From positions 62,001 through 126,000 of the forward strand of contig NZ_QYYG01000012.1 in the NCBI RefSeq assembly GCF_003591175.1: DNA of 64,000 nt, in the 5' to 3' direction. Shown here piece by piece: positions 19,416-28,892 of this stretch (the stretch's first letter is position 1; each line of letters starts with the position of its first letter). The notes beneath the pieces were generated by a model. The model ran no database searches. It was given only the letters and a program-made list of their open reading frames with translations, and had not been told where the DNA came from. Source of the stretch: Serratia inhibens (lineage in GTDB: Bacteria > Pseudomonadota > Gammaproteobacteria > Enterobacterales > Enterobacteriaceae). Position numbers and translations under genes: made by a program.

Positions 19416-19618
19416 GCTGAGTTACTGGCTACCTGATCTGTCTGGGATTCAACGAACGGCGTACTGCCGCAAACGGCTATTATAACGACAATCGGCGGCA
19501 TTGGGAAAACCGCCGTGTCATCAGGCCAAAAAGAAAAAGAAAAAACGAATAAAAACGCCTCTTCAGGTGTTCTCTCACCAAGGGGGCAATTCGTCTCTCT
19601 TCCAATGAGGAAAAAACC

Positions 19619-20152
19619 ATGAACAGTTTCGTTAAACGCCTGTTGCTGCCCATTATTGCCGGCTCTGCGTTGTTTTCCGGCGCGGCCCTGGCAATGGGGG
19701 GTGACGGCAGCGGCCAAACCACGCCGACCTGCCCGAAAGGCCAGATATACGACACAAAAACCAAGACCTGCATGGTCGATAAAAGCAGCATGATCGGCGA
19801 CAACGATCGGGCGAACTACGCCTATGCGCTGGCAAAAAGCGGCCGCTATCAGGATGCCCTCGACGTGCTGAACACCCTGAAAAATCCCAACACCGCCGTA
19901 GCGTTGAACTACCGGGGTTACGCCACCCGCAAGCTCGGGCGCACGGATGAAGGGATCGGCTACTATTTAAAATCAGTGGCGCTCGACCCCAACTACGCGA
20001 AAGTCCGCGAATATCTGGGCGAGGCCTATATGGTAAAAGGCCGTCCGGACCTGGCGAAAGAACAGCTCAGCGTGATCCAGTCACTGTGCGGCACCGGTTG
20101 CGAAGAGTACCGCGACCTGGCGGCAGCCATAGATCACCATCCCGAATCATAA
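19619..20152 (+). CDS. Secreted TPR-repeat protein next to an ECF sigma factor
   Basis: 177 residues. Signal peptide 1-25 (cleavage after 'AALA'), then a short Gly/Thr linker, a Cys38-Cys51 pair in 'CPKGQIYDTKTKTC', and two or three tetratricopeptide-like repeats (about 62-155), with a second Cys pair near the C-terminus ('LCGTGC'). Four cysteines in a periplasmic protein suggest disulfides. The function is unknown. It is the first gene of a run with the sigma and anti-sigma genes, 23 bases before the sigma start, so it may sense or be the target of the stress this module answers. Confidence 0.8.
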   Translation: MNSFVKRLLLPIIAGSALFSGAALAMGGDGSGQTTPTCPKGQIYDTKTKTCMVDKSSMIGDNDRANYAYALAKSGRYQDALDVLNTLKNPNTAVALNYRGYATRKLGRTDEGIGYYLKSVALDPNYAKVREYLGEAYMVKGRPDLAKEQLSVIQSLCGTGCEEYRDLAAAIDHHPES

Positions 20153-20175
20153 GACAGCAAGGCCCGGAGGCGAGC

Positions 20176-20691
20176 ATCAGCAACGACGCAATCCGCAACG
20201 AAATCGGCCAGTATCTTTCCCGCCTGTGGCGCTATGGTTTAGTGCTCTCTCACCGGCGGGATATCGCCGACGATTTGGTACAAGCCACCTGTGTGCGGGC
20301 GCTGGAGCGCGCCGCACAGTTTACGCTGGGTTCGCGTATGGATCGCTGGCTGTTTTCGATTCTGCATTCCATTTGGCTGAACGAAGTCCGTGCCCGGCAT
20401 ATCCGTCAGGGGCAGGGTTTTGTCGACGTCGACGATCTGGCCGGCGAGGAAAACGGGGAAGAGACGATATGGGCCAATGAGGTGATGCAGCGGGTCAATC
20501 GCTTGCCGGAGGCGCAGCGCAATACGCTATTCCTGGTGTACGTGGAGGAGCTTTCTTACCGGGAAGCGGCCGAGGTACTCGGCGTCCCCATCGGCACCAT
20601 CATGAGCCGCCTGGCAGCGGCACGTCTACGGCTTGCAAACGACAGCGCGCTGCAAACCCGCGCCCCGCAGTCAAAAGGAGAACGATCATGA
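20176..20691 (+). CDS. ECF-type RNA polymerase sigma factor, apparent ATC start
   Basis: 171 residues if translation starts at ATC 20176. Region 2 is seen in 'DIADDLVQATCVRALERA' and 'RMDRWLFSILHSIWLNEVR', and region 4 in 'LPEAQRNTLFLVYVEELS' followed by 'YREAAEVLGVPIGTIMSRL'. The only upstream ATG in frame (20086) lies inside the TPR gene and would add an Arg-rich stretch that looks like shadow translation. GGAGG stands five bases before ATC, followed by Ser-Asn-Asp, just where one expects ATG. So either a rare ATC start, a recent mutation, or a sequencing error. The anti-sigma gene overlaps its stop by four bases (ATGA). Confidence 0.8.
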   Translation: MSNDAIRNEIGQYLSRLWRYGLVLSHRRDIADDLVQATCVRALERAAQFTLGSRMDRWLFSILHSIWLNEVRARHIRQGQGFVDVDDLAGEENGEETIWANEVMQRVNRLPEAQRNTLFLVYVEELSYREAAEVLGVPIGTIMSRLAAARLRLANDSALQTRAPQSKGERS

Positions 20692-21446
20692 GCTCATACT
20701 ATACTGCGGATGAACTGCTGGTCGCTTATCTGGATAATCAACTGGATCCCCAACAGCGCCGCAGCCTGGAACAGCGCCTGGCCGACGAACCGGCATTGGC
20801 CGACCGTTTGTCGCTGCTGGAGCGCAGCAATCTGCCGTTCAAACAGGCATTTGCCCCTTTACTGGATGAAGCACCGGCGCAACGGCTCCAGGCCAGATGG
20901 CCACTTGCCACTCCCGCCCCACAACGCGGCGTCAGCCGCCGTGCCCTGATTGCCGCTGCCGTCGGTTTTCTGGCACTGGGTGTCGCGGGCGATCGCGCCT
21001 GGCTGCAAGCGAGTCAGCCAGAAGACAACTGGCGCGGCCTGGTCGCCCAATACATGGCGCTCTATACCCCGGAAACGCTGGCAGGCTTCGATAGCTCCCC
21101 TGCGTTACTCGCCAGCCAGTTGCAATACACCGGTGAACGGCTGGGCATTGCCCTTCCCGCTCCCAAACTGGCATTGAACGGCGCAGAGCTGAAAAATGCC
21201 CGCGTGCTGGCTTACGACGATCGTCGTATTGCGCAGTTGACCTGGCTGGACGCCCGGTTTGGCCCGCTGGCGCTGTGCATCATCCAACAATCGGGCAAGC
21301 CGGAATCCGCACAAAGCGAACGCCGTCAGGGGATGAATGTGGTGTATTGGGCCGATGGCAGCCACAGCTTTATGCTGATTGGCCATAATCCGGCGGCGGA
21401 AATGACCGCGCTGGCGGAGCGCCTGCAAGGCTCACTTTCCGTCTGA
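20688..21446 (+). CDS. Membrane-anchored anti-sigma factor
   Basis: 252 residues. The N-terminal cytoplasmic part 'YTADELLVAYLDNQLDP' followed by a charged helix resembles the anti-sigma domain, but without the zinc-binding HxxxCxxC motif; the protein has a single cysteine. One hydrophobic segment (about 84-102, preceded by a twin arginine 'SRRALIAAA') should anchor it, and the remaining 145 residues would lie in the periplasm. The ATGA overlap with the sigma gene implies translational coupling and equal dose, as in many sigma/anti-sigma pairs. Which signal it reads is not known. Confidence 0.82.
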   Translation: MSSYYTADELLVAYLDNQLDPQQRRSLEQRLADEPALADRLSLLERSNLPFKQAFAPLLDEAPAQRLQARWPLATPAPQRGVSRRALIAAAVGFLALGVAGDRAWLQASQPEDNWRGLVAQYMALYTPETLAGFDSSPALLASQLQYTGERLGIALPAPKLALNGAELKNARVLAYDDRRIAQLTWLDARFGPLALCIIQQSGKPESAQSERRQGMNVVYWADGSHSFMLIGHNPAAEMTALAERLQGSLSV

Positions 21447-21631
21447 GAGAGGGAATGGGCGTTGCTCACCGCTCAGGTGTCGGCATAGCGTTTGATTTTC
21501 CTCTTCTTTTCAGGCGCGCAAACCCTGCTCCTGCCTCCCGGAACATCCTTATCAGCGGAAAAGGGGGCGACTCTCGGCGATTACGCTTAATCATGGTAAA
21601 ATCGGCTTTTTTACGTACCGGGATATTTGCC

Positions 21632-22144
21632 ATGAACTCAAGCACCCAGGAAAAGCTGCTGTCGCAGGCTGAACAACTCTGCCAGCAACGCAATGTGCGG
21701 CTGACACCGCAGCGGCTGGAAGTGTTACGCCTGATGGCACAACAGCCCGGTGCCATCAGCGCTTATGACCTGCTGGATCTGCTGCGGGTGGCCGAACCGC
21801 AGGCTAAACCGCCAACGGTATATCGCGCGCTGGATTTTCTTTTGGAACAAGGGTTTATTCATCGGGTGGAGTCAGCCAACAGCTATGTGTTGTGCCATCA
21901 CTTCGAACAACCGATGCATACCTCTGCCCTGTTTATCTGCGATCGCTGTGCTCAGGTGACTGAACGCACCACCGAAGGGGTCGAGGAGACGCTGCAAAAG
22001 CTGGCGAAAGAGTCGGGTTTTGTGCTGCGCCACAGCGTGGTGGAAGCGCATGGCCTGTGTTCAGGCTGTGTTGAGGTAGAGGCCTGCGACAGCAAGCATG
22101 ATTGCGGCGAGCACGATCACAGTATCGCCATCAAGAAGAAATAA
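21632..22144 (+). CDS. zur: Zinc uptake regulator
   Basis: 170 residues, Fur family, matching E. coli Zur (171). DNA-binding winged helix in the N-terminal half ('RNVRLTPQRLEVL' 20-32; 'PPTVYRALDFLLEQGF' 60-75), then dimerisation domain with structural zinc pairs Cys103/Cys106 and Cys143/Cys146, and a His-rich C-terminal tail. It represses zinc uptake genes when zinc is sufficient. The ATG at 21632 gives the family N-terminus; upstream in-frame starts would add about 59 residues of no family likeness. A hairpin-free 185-base gap separates it from the anti-sigma gene. Confidence 0.95.
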   Translation: MNSSTQEKLLSQAEQLCQQRNVRLTPQRLEVLRLMAQQPGAISAYDLLDLLRVAEPQAKPPTVYRALDFLLEQGFIHRVESANSYVLCHHFEQPMHTSALFICDRCAQVTERTTEGVEETLQKLAKESGFVLRHSVVEAHGLCSGCVEVEACDSKHDCGEHDHSIAIKKK

Positions 22145-22263
22145 ATTATGCGGGGTTGGTCAGGCACTTCCCTGTACCTGCGGCCGTGGCGTCAAGGGGA
22201 TGAAAAACGCCGGGCCGGCTACAGTCAGTCGCTTACGGCCACCGTCCGCTGTGGCCCTGCTCG

Positions 22264-22473
22264 CTACCAGCGATACTTGTTGTGGTCTTCCCAGGATTTA
22301 ACTTCTTTCTCGGCCGCCTCTTTCTGGTAGCCGTAACGTTCCTGGATTTTACCGACAAGCTGTTCGCGTTTCCCTTCAATGACCGCCAAATCGTCATCGG
22401 TCAGCTTGCCCCATTGTTCCTTCACTTTCCCTTTGAACTGTTTCCAGCTACCGTCGGCTTGATCTTTGTTCAT
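22264..22473 (-). CDS. yjbJ: CsbD family stress protein
   Basis: 69 residues, the same as E. coli YjbJ: 'WKQFKGKVKEQWGKLTDDD' and 'GKIQERYGYQKEAAEKEV' make two helical hairpins. It is a small, abundant cytoplasmic protein seen in stationary phase and under osmotic stress; the molecular role is unknown. Convergent with zur. Confidence 0.95.
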   Translation of the reverse strand: MNKDQADGSWKQFKGKVKEQWGKLTDDDLAVIEGKREQLVGKIQERYGYQKEAAEKEVKSWEDHNKYRW

Positions 22474-22790
22474 AATCTCTCCGTTAACCTGTGCTAAATC
22501 AGTTTGACACTGTGCTGACAGGGCATCTAACCAAGCAATTTTTATGGTCTATTACCGCCAACCAAAGGGTTGCCACGCCCCATTTATTTAGCCAGCCACA
22601 TGATCAATTGTAGACGCAGATAACGAAAAAATAACAAAACCCAGAACAAAACCCCATTAAGAAACAATTTACCAGAAAAACACGCCAACAAACAAGGCAC
22701 TACCCGAATGTGAAGACGCTTCGGAACATGTAAGCAAATATAAATAAAAACATAAGATAAATTAATTAATTTTCAATAAGGATCACTGGC
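22474..22790. other. AT-rich noncoding stretch, 317 bases
   Basis: Between the yjbJ start and the dinF stop, both on the minus strand. It is rich in A and T, notably 22600-22780, and holds the yjbJ promoter. No open frame with gene-like content and no strong hairpin was seen. Confidence 0.5.
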
Positions 22791-24128
22791 CTATCGCACC
22801 GCAAACCAGGTACCCTGCAGCCGGTGACGGTGCCAGAACCAGCCCAGCGCAATACCCCGCAGCGACAGAAACACCGCCAGCGCCAGCCATAATCCGTGGT
22901 TGCCTAATACCGGGACGGTAAACAACGTCAGGCCGAAACCGACGGCGGCCACCGCCATGCTGTTGCGCATTTCTGCACCGCGGGTGGCGCCAATAAACAT
23001 GCCGTCCAGCAGATAGCACCACACACCTACCAACGGCAGCGCCACTTGCCACGGCAGATAATGACTTGCCAGCGTACGCAGTTCAGGCAAAGAGGTTAGC
23101 GCTGCCACGATATGCTGCCCGGCAAAGGCATACACCACCCCAAAGGCCAGCGCCACCAGGCAAGCCTGGCGACATGCCGCGCTCCACACCTTGCGCAGTT
23201 GGCTATCGTCGCGGGCGCCATAGGCATGGCCGGAATGCGCCTCTACCGCGTAGGCAAAACCGTCGAGCGCGTAGGCAGTAAAAGTCAGTAAATTCATCAG
23301 CACCGCGTTTACCGCCACTACCTCACCACCAAGCCGGGCACCGAAGATGGTCAGTGAAGCAAAACACAATTGCAGCAACAATGAACGCAACATAATGTCG
23401 CGATTCAGCGCCAACAGGCGCCGCAGATTACCGCGCCAGGCCTGGCGCAACATCGGGGCGGAAATGCCGCGTATGCGCATCACCCGCCAGGCAAGCCACA
23501 GCCCCAGCAACAACGTGGCATATTCAGAGATGGCGGTGGCTATCGCCGCACCCTGCACATTCCAGCCCAACCCTACTACCAGCCAGATATCCAGTAAGAT
23601 ATTCAACAGATTACCGACAATCAGCAAGATCACCGGCGCACGCACGTATTGCACCCCAAGCAGCCAGCCCAGAATCACCATATTGGCCAGCGCTGCCGGC
23701 GCGCTTAGCCAACGGATTTCGAGGAAAAGCCGCGCCTGTTCCAGCACTGCACCATCACCGCCCACAACCTGCAGAGCTGCATCGATCAACGGATGGCGCA
23801 GCAATACGATGGCCAACCCGGCCAAGACCGCCATCAGGAGCGGTTGCATAAAAGCGCGAGCCAGTGCCGGCGGATCCTGCGCACCGAGCGCCTGCGCCGC
23901 CAGGCCGGTAGTGCTCATGCGCAGGAACAGCAGTAGCATAAACAGGAAGCTGGTAGCCATGGCGCCAATCGCAACGCCGCCCAGATAGGTAGAACTGTCC
24001 AGGTGGCCAATCACCGCAGTATCCACCAACCCAAGCAGCGGGACGGTAATATTGGAAAAGATCATGGGCAACGCAAGGCGCCATAGGGCTTTATCAGTAT
24101 CGCTGGTGAAGGCAGAAAGCAGGCGCAT
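22791..24128 (-). CDS. dinF: MATE family efflux protein DinF
   Basis: 445 residues with about 12 membrane helices, a cation-coupled multidrug/oxidant exporter of the MATE family. The first helix 'RLALPMIFSNITVPLLGLVD' (about 17-36) holds the conserved Asp36 used for ion coupling. It lies 101 bases downstream of lexA on the same strand, which is the lexA-dinF SOS operon of E. coli. The intervening hairpin may reduce read-through. Confidence 0.95.
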   Translation of the reverse strand: MRLLSAFTSDTDKALWRLALPMIFSNITVPLLGLVDTAVIGHLDSSTYLGGVAIGAMATSFLFMLLLFLRMSTTGLAAQALGAQDPPALARAFMQPLLMAVLAGLAIVLLRHPLIDAALQVVGGDGAVLEQARLFLEIRWLSAPAALANMVILGWLLGVQYVRAPVILLIVGNLLNILLDIWLVVGLGWNVQGAAIATAISEYATLLLGLWLAWRVMRIRGISAPMLRQAWRGNLRRLLALNRDIMLRSLLLQLCFASLTIFGARLGGEVVAVNAVLMNLLTFTAYALDGFAYAVEAHSGHAYGARDDSQLRKVWSAACRQACLVALAFGVVYAFAGQHIVAALTSLPELRTLASHYLPWQVALPLVGVWCYLLDGMFIGATRGAEMRNSMAVAAVGFGLTLFTVPVLGNHGLWLALAVFLSLRGIALGWFWHRHRLQGTWFAVR

Positions 24129-24175
24129 AGTGAAATGTTCCCGTGGCGGTAGGGTTTGAATGAATCAGAAATGAC

Positions 24176-24197
24176 ATCGCCCCAGAGCTGGGGCGAT
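24176..24197 (-). terminator. Hairpin between lexA and dinF, possible attenuator
   Basis: ATCGCCCCA and TGGGGCGAT form a perfect 9-bp stem with a four-base loop. On the minus strand GTCATTTC follows, a poor T-tract, so partial termination is more likely than complete. It could lower dinF relative to lexA. Confidence 0.5.
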
Positions 24198-24229
24198 TTA
24201 AATCAGGGGACGACGTTCAGGCGGGTGGG

Positions 24230-24838
24230 TTAAATCCAGTCGCCATTACGGATCACACCGACCGCCAGGCCTTCAATGGTGAAATTCTGCTGACGCAGAT
24301 CGACCACGATAGGCTGGAATTCGCTGTTTTCCGGCAGCAATTCAACCACATTGCCGTGTTTTTTCAGACGCTTGACCGTTACTTCGTCTTCAATACGCGC
24401 CACGACCACCTGGCCGTTACGCACGTCCTGGGTTTTATGCACCGCCAGCAGATCACCATCGAGAATGCCGATGTCACGCATCGACATGCCGTTGACCCGC
24501 AGCAGGAAATCCGCACTCGGTTTGAACAGGGAAGGATCCACCTTATAGTGCCCTTCGATATGCTGCTGCGCCAGCAGCGGTTCACCGGCGGCCACGCGGC
24601 CAATCAGCGGTAAACCTTCTTCATCTTCCATCAGCAGGCGAATACCGCGCGAAGCGCCGGAGACGATCTCGATCACGCCCTTGCGCGCCAGCGCTTTCAG
24701 GTGTTCTTCTGCAGCATTTGGCGAACGGAACCCCAGACGCATGGCGATCTCGGCGCGCGTTGGCGGCATGCCAGTTGACGAAATATGATCGCGAATCAGA
24801 TCATAGACTTCTTGTTGTCTGGTAGTTAGTGCTTTCAT
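24230..24838 (-). CDS. lexA: SOS response repressor and protease LexA
   Basis: 202 residues, the exact E. coli length. The N-terminal winged helix (1-70) is joined to the autoprotease domain; cleavage site Ala84-Gly85, catalytic Ser119 and Lys156 are all in the known positions. It represses SOS genes and is cleaved when RecA is activated. Two LexA boxes lie just upstream of the gene for autoregulation; further boxes precede uvrA/ssb. dinF follows in the same transcript. Confidence 0.99.
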   Translation of the reverse strand: MKALTTRQQEVYDLIRDHISSTGMPPTRAEIAMRLGFRSPNAAEEHLKALARKGVIEIVSGASRGIRLLMEDEEGLPLIGRVAAGEPLLAQQHIEGHYKVDPSLFKPSADFLLRVNGMSMRDIGILDGDLLAVHKTQDVRNGQVVVARIEDEVTVKRLKKHGNVVELLPENSEFQPIVVDLRQQNFTIEGLAVGVIRNGDWI

Positions 24839-24846
24839 TCCGCCCC

Positions 24847-24883
24847 CTGTTTGTTTATACAGTCTTGCTGTGAGTATATACAG
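24847..24883 (-). promoter_or_regulatory. Tandem LexA boxes of lexA
   Basis: On the minus strand CTGTATATACTCACAG (24868-24883) and CTGTATAAACAAACAG (24847-24862), separated by five bases. Each keeps both CTGT and ACAG arms, as in the doubled E. coli lexA operator. Confidence 0.95.
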
Positions 24884-24957
24884 GTAAGCGCGCCTTGGGA
24901 ACCGAAGAATGAATAAAAATCAGGGATTAGCGCCCCCGCCGCAACGGAGCATTCCAC

Positions 24958-25326
24958 TCAGACAAAGTGCTGCCACAGTACGGAACCCCAGACAAACAGC
25001 GCCAGTACGATCGTCAGCGTTACCGCCGCCGACCCCATATCTTTCGCGCGGCCGGAAAGCTCGTGGTGTTCCGTACCCACCCTATCGACAATGGCTTCAA
25101 TCGCGCTGTTCAGCATCTCGACGACCACGACCAGCAGCACCGATCCGATCAGTAAAATACGCGCTATCGCACCCACATCCAGCCAGATCGCCAGTATGAT
25201 AGCCAGTACGGTCGCCACCAGCTCCTGGCGGAATGCGGCTTCGTGCTGCCAGGCAGCAGAAAACCCTTTATAGGAATAGCCGGCGGCTTTAATAATACGG
25301 GTCAGGCCGGTTGCTTGGTTTGCCAT
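24958..25326 (-). CDS. dgkA: Diacylglycerol kinase
   Basis: 122 residues, three membrane helices, matching E. coli DgkA (122). '[13 protein letters not shown]' (70-82) and the amphipathic start with Glu29 near 'QHEAAFRQE' carry the catalytic and metal-binding residues. It phosphorylates diacylglycerol left from osmoregulated glucan synthesis so that it re-enters phospholipid synthesis. It diverges from plsB, as in E. coli. Confidence 0.97.
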   Translation of the reverse strand: MANQATGLTRIIKAAGYSYKGFSAAWQHEAAFRQELVATVLAIILAIWLDVGAIARILLIGSVLLVVVVEMLNSAIEAIVDRVGTEHHELSGRAKDMGSAAVTLTIVLALFVWGSVLWQHFV

Positions 25327-25475
25327 GTTTTTTAGTGCCTTTCACAGAGGTAAGTCATAATTATAGAGCTTGGGTCAGGAAACTCTCCCGGCTCCCGGTT
25401 TTCCAACACCACAGATCTGCTACCCGGTTTCTGGTATGCTTGCGGCGCATTGCTAACAAGAGGCTTCACGTTGTT

Positions 25476-27941
25476 ATGTCAGGTTGGCGTAAAATTTATT
25501 ATAAATTATTGAATTTACCACTCAAATTGTTGGTAAGAAGTAAGGTTATCCCTTCAGATCCGGTCACGGAGTTAGGGTTGGATCCCTCACGGCCGATTTT
25601 GTATGTTTTACCTTATAATTCCAAGGCGGATTTACTGACGCTGCGCACCCAGTGCCTGGCGCAGGATTTGCCCGACCCCCTCAATCCGCTGGAGATAGAC
25701 GGCACCGTGCTGCCAAGCCACGTGTTCATTCACGACGGCCCGCGCGTGTTCCGCTACTACACGCCGAAAGAAGAATCGGTAAAGCTGTTTCACGACTATC
25801 TGGATCTGCATCGCAGCAATCCGGATCTCGATATTCAGATGCTGCCGGTTTCGGTGATGTTTGGCCGGTCCCCAGGCCGCGAAGGTCACGGCACGCCGCA
25901 TCTGCGCTTGCTGAACGGCGTTCAGAAATTCTTCGCCGTGCTGTGGCTGGGCCGCGACAGCTTCGTGCGTTTCTCCAACACCGTTTCGCTGCGCCGAATG
26001 GCGACCGAACACGGCACGGACAAAATTATCGCGCAGAAACTGGCGCGCGTGGCGCGCATGCATTTCTCGCGTCAACGTCTGGCCGCCGTCGGCCCAAGCC
26101 TGCCGGCCCGTCAGGATCTGTTCAATAAGCTGCTGGCCTCCAAAGCGATCGAAAAAGCGGTCGAAGACGAAGCGCGCAGCAAGAAAATTTCCCATGAAAA
26201 GGCTCAGCAGAACGCCATTGCGCTGATGGAAGAGATCGCCGCCGACTTCTCGTACGAGACGGTGCGTCTTTCCGATCGCGTGCTGAGCTGGACCTGGAAC
26301 CGGCTGTATCAGGGCATCAACGTCACCAACGCCGAGCGCGTGCGCCAGTTGGCGCAGGACGGCCACGAGATCGTGTACGTGCCGTGCCACCGTAGCCATA
26401 TGGACTACCTGCTGCTGTCCTACGTGCTGTATCACCAGGGCCTGGTGCCGCCGCACATCGCCGCCGGCATCAACCTCAACTTCTGGCCGGCCGGGCCGAT
26501 CTTCCGTCGCCTGGGCGCGTTCTTTATTCGTCGTACCTTCAAAGGCAACAAGTTGTACTCGACGGTGTTCCGCGAATACCTCGGCGAGCTGTTTACCCGT
26601 GGCTACTCGGTGGAATACTTCGTTGAAGGCGGCCGTTCCCGTACCGGGCGCCTGCTGGAACCGAAGACCGGTACCCTGTCGATGACCATCCAGGCAATGT
26701 TGCGCGGTGGTACTCGCCCTATCACGCTGGTCCCGATCTACATCGGTTACGAACACGTGATGGAAGTAGGTACTTACGCCAAAGAGCTGCGCGGGGCGAC
26801 CAAGGAAAAAGAGAGCCTGTTGCAGATGCTGCGCGGCCTGCGCAAGCTGCGTAATCTCGGCCAGGGTTACGTCAACTTTGGCGATCCGCTGCCGTTGACC
26901 ACCTACCTGAACCAGAACGTGCCGCAGTGGCGCGAATCGATTGACCCGATCGAAGCCCAACGTCCAAGCTGGCTGACGCCAACGGTCAACGACCTGGCTG
27001 CCAAGATTATGGTGCGCATCAACAACGCGGCCGCCGCCAATGCCATGAACCTGTGTTCCACGGCGCTGCTGGCCTCACGCCAGCGTTCGTTGACCCGCGA
27101 ACAGCTGCTTGAGCAGTTGGAGTGTTATCTGCAACTGATGCGCAACGTGCCTTACGCCGGCGACGTCACCGTGCCGACCCAGACGCCGGACGAGCTGCTG
27201 GATCACGCGCTGAACATGAACAAGTTCGAGGTGGAGAAGGATAACATCGGCGACATCATCATCCTGCCGCGCGAGCAGGCGGTGCTGATGACCTATTACC
27301 GCAACAATATCCACCATCTGCTGGTGCTGCCTTCGCTGATCGCCACCATAGTGATGCATCACCGCCGGGTGTCACGCGCTGAACTGCTGCGGCAGATCGG
27401 CCTGATTTACCCGATGCTGAAAGCCGAACTGTTCCTGCATAACGACAAGGAACAGTTGCCGGAAGTACTGCGGCCGCTGATCGAGGAAATGATCCGCCAA
27501 CAGCTCATCTGCGACAAAGGCGACGATTTGGTGCTTAACCCGGCGCGCATTCGCCCTCTGCAACTGCTGGCAGCCGGCGTGCGCGAAACCTTGCAGCGCT
27601 ATGCCATCACCATGTCTATCCTCAGCGCCAACCCGAGCATCAACCGCGGCGCGCTGGAGAAAGAGAGCCGCATCATGGCCCAGCGCCTTTCGGTGCTGCA
27701 CGGCATCAACGCGCCGGAGTTCTTCGACAAGGCAGTGTTCTCTACCCTGGTGGCGACGCTGCGTGAAGAAGGCTACATCAACGATATCGGCGATGCAGTT
27801 CGTGAGCACACCCTCGAGGTGTACAGCATGCTGAGCGATTTAATTACCCCGGAAATCAAGCTGACTATCGAAAGCGTCAGCATGCCGGCGGAAACCAACG
27901 CGCAGCCGGAAACGGCGACTGTGGAAGAGAAAGACGAATAA
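25476..27941 (+). CDS. plsB: Glycerol-3-phosphate O-acyltransferase
   Basis: 821 residues (E. coli 807). It is an inner membrane enzyme that makes lysophosphatidate, the first step of phospholipid synthesis, from acyl-CoA or acyl-ACP. The acyltransferase H-x4-D motif is His305-Asp310 in 'CHRSHMD', with the 'GGRSRTGR' block near 387. The start at 25476 gives '[15 protein letters not shown]', the family N-terminus; upstream in-frame starts add unrelated sequence. The acidic C-terminal tail is slightly longer than in E. coli. Confidence 0.97.
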   Translation: MSGWRKIYYKLLNLPLKLLVRSKVIPSDPVTELGLDPSRPILYVLPYNSKADLLTLRTQCLAQDLPDPLNPLEIDGTVLPSHVFIHDGPRVFRYYTPKEESVKLFHDYLDLHRSNPDLDIQMLPVSVMFGRSPGREGHGTPHLRLLNGVQKFFAVLWLGRDSFVRFSNTVSLRRMATEHGTDKIIAQKLARVARMHFSRQRLAAVGPSLPARQDLFNKLLASKAIEKAVEDEARSKKISHEKAQQNAIALMEEIAADFSYETVRLSDRVLSWTWNRLYQGINVTNAERVRQLAQDGHEIVYVPCHRSHMDYLLLSYVLYHQGLVPPHIAAGINLNFWPAGPIFRRLGAFFIRRTFKGNKLYSTVFREYLGELFTRGYSVEYFVEGGRSRTGRLLEPKTGTLSMTIQAMLRGGTRPITLVPIYIGYEHVMEVGTYAKELRGATKEKESLLQMLRGLRKLRNLGQGYVNFGDPLPLTTYLNQNVPQWRESIDPIEAQRPSWLTPTVNDLAAKIMVRINNAAAANAMNLCSTALLASRQRSLTREQLLEQLECYLQLMRNVPYAGDVTVPTQTPDELLDHALNMNKFEVEKDNIGDIIILPREQAVLMTYYRNNIHHLLVLPSLIATIVMHHRRVSRAELLRQIGLIYPMLKAELFLHNDKEQLPEVLRPLIEEMIRQQLICDKGDDLVLNPARIRPLQLLAAGVRETLQRYAITMSILSANPSINRGALEKESRIMAQRLSVLHGINAPEFFDKAVFSTLVATLREEGYINDIGDAVREHTLEVYSMLSDLITPEIKLTIESVSMPAETNAQPETATVEEKDE

Positions 27942-27960
27942 TCGATTGATAATCAAAAAC

Positions 27961-27988
27961 AAAAAGGCACCGTCAGGTGCCTTTTTTA
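27961..27988. terminator. Bidirectional terminator between plsB and ubiA
   Basis: An 11-bp stem (AAAAAGGCACC / GGTGCCTTTTT) with a GTCA loop between convergent plsB and ubiA. Confidence 0.9.
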
Positions 27989-28002
27989 TTGCCGAAATAC
28001 CG

Positions 28003-28875
28003 CTATCCCTGCCAGTAACTCAATGCGATACCGATAAACAGTACCAGTCCGACATAGTTGTTATCCAGGAACGCCTTGAAGCAGGCATCGCGATCGCGGG
28101 TAGCGATTTGCTTTTGCTGATGGATAAACAAGGCACCCGCCAGCAGCAACGACCAATAAAATGCCCCGCTCAGCTGTGCCAGATAGCCCACCCACAGCAG
28201 CAGCAGCAGTGTGGCGAACTGCAGCAGACCGACGATCAGCTTGTCGTAACGGCCAAACAGAATGGCGGTGGATTTGACGCCAATCTTCAGGTCATCGTCG
28301 CGGTCTACCATTGCATACAGCGTATCGTAAGCCACCGTCCAGCAGATATTGGCCAGCAGCAGCAGCCAGCAGCTCAGCGGCAGCGACTCGCTGACGGCGG
28401 CGTAACCCATTGGAATGCCCCAGCCGAACGCCGCCCCCAGCACGAACTGCGGCAGATTGGTCACCCGTTTCATAAACGGATAGATCCACGCCAGCGCCAA
28501 CGCCGCCAGCGATAGCCAGATGGTCATGGCGTTCAACGTCAGCACCAGCCCAAACGAGACCAGCACCAGCACCACGAACAGGATCTTGGCCTCTTTCTCG
28601 CTAACCCGGCCACTCGGCATTGGGCGCCCCGCAGTGCGCTTCACGTGACCGTCAACGGCGCGATCGGCATAGTCATTCACCACGCAGCCGGCAGCGCGCA
28701 TCAGGAACACCCCAAGGACAAACACCAGCAGAATGGACAGCGGCGGCACACCCTGCCCCGCAATCCACAGCGCCCACAGCGTTGGCCACAGCAGCAGCAG
28801 GCTGCCGATCGGTTTATCGAGGCGCATCAGATGGCTGTAAGCCCGCCATTTGCTTTGAGTCACGCTTCCCTCCAA
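28003..28875 (-). CDS. ubiA: 4-hydroxybenzoate octaprenyltransferase, TTG start
   Basis: 290 residues, the same as E. coli UbiA, if it begins at TTG 28875 (reads '[22 protein letters not shown]', trimmed here to its first part). AGGAGAGGA stands about six bases upstream. An alternative is GTG four codons later, preceded by GGAGG. Longer in-frame starts would run into ubiC. The membrane enzyme prenylates 4-hydroxybenzoate in ubiquinone synthesis; both aspartate motifs are present ('NDYADRAVD' and 'DRDDD'). It follows ubiC by 17 bases in the ubiCA operon. Confidence 0.95.
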   Translation of the reverse strand: MEGSVTQSKWRAYSHLMRLDKPIGSLLLLWPTLWALWIAGQGVPPLSILLVFVLGVFLMRAAGCVVNDYADRAVDGHVKRTAGRPMPSGRVSEKEAKILFVVLVLVSFGLVLTLNAMTIWLSLAALALAWIYPFMKRVTNLPQFVLGAAFGWGIPMGYAAVSESLPLSCWLLLLANICWTVAYDTLYAMVDRDDDLKIGVKSTAILFGRYDKLIVGLLQFATLLLLLWVGYLAQLSGAFYWSLLLAGALFIHQQKQIATRDRDACFKAFLDNNYVGLVLFIGIALSYWQG

Positions 28876-28892
28876 GGTATTTCCTCTCCTCA

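Noticed and set aside
20086-20175. ATG 20086 as the sigma factor start
   Set aside because: It would overlap the TPR gene by 67 bases, and the added Arg/Pro-rich residues have no sigma-factor likeness; a GGAGG site points to 20176.
22145-22263. Possible folded RNA after zur
   Set aside because: Several GC-rich short matches exist but no consistent stem or T-run could be drawn.
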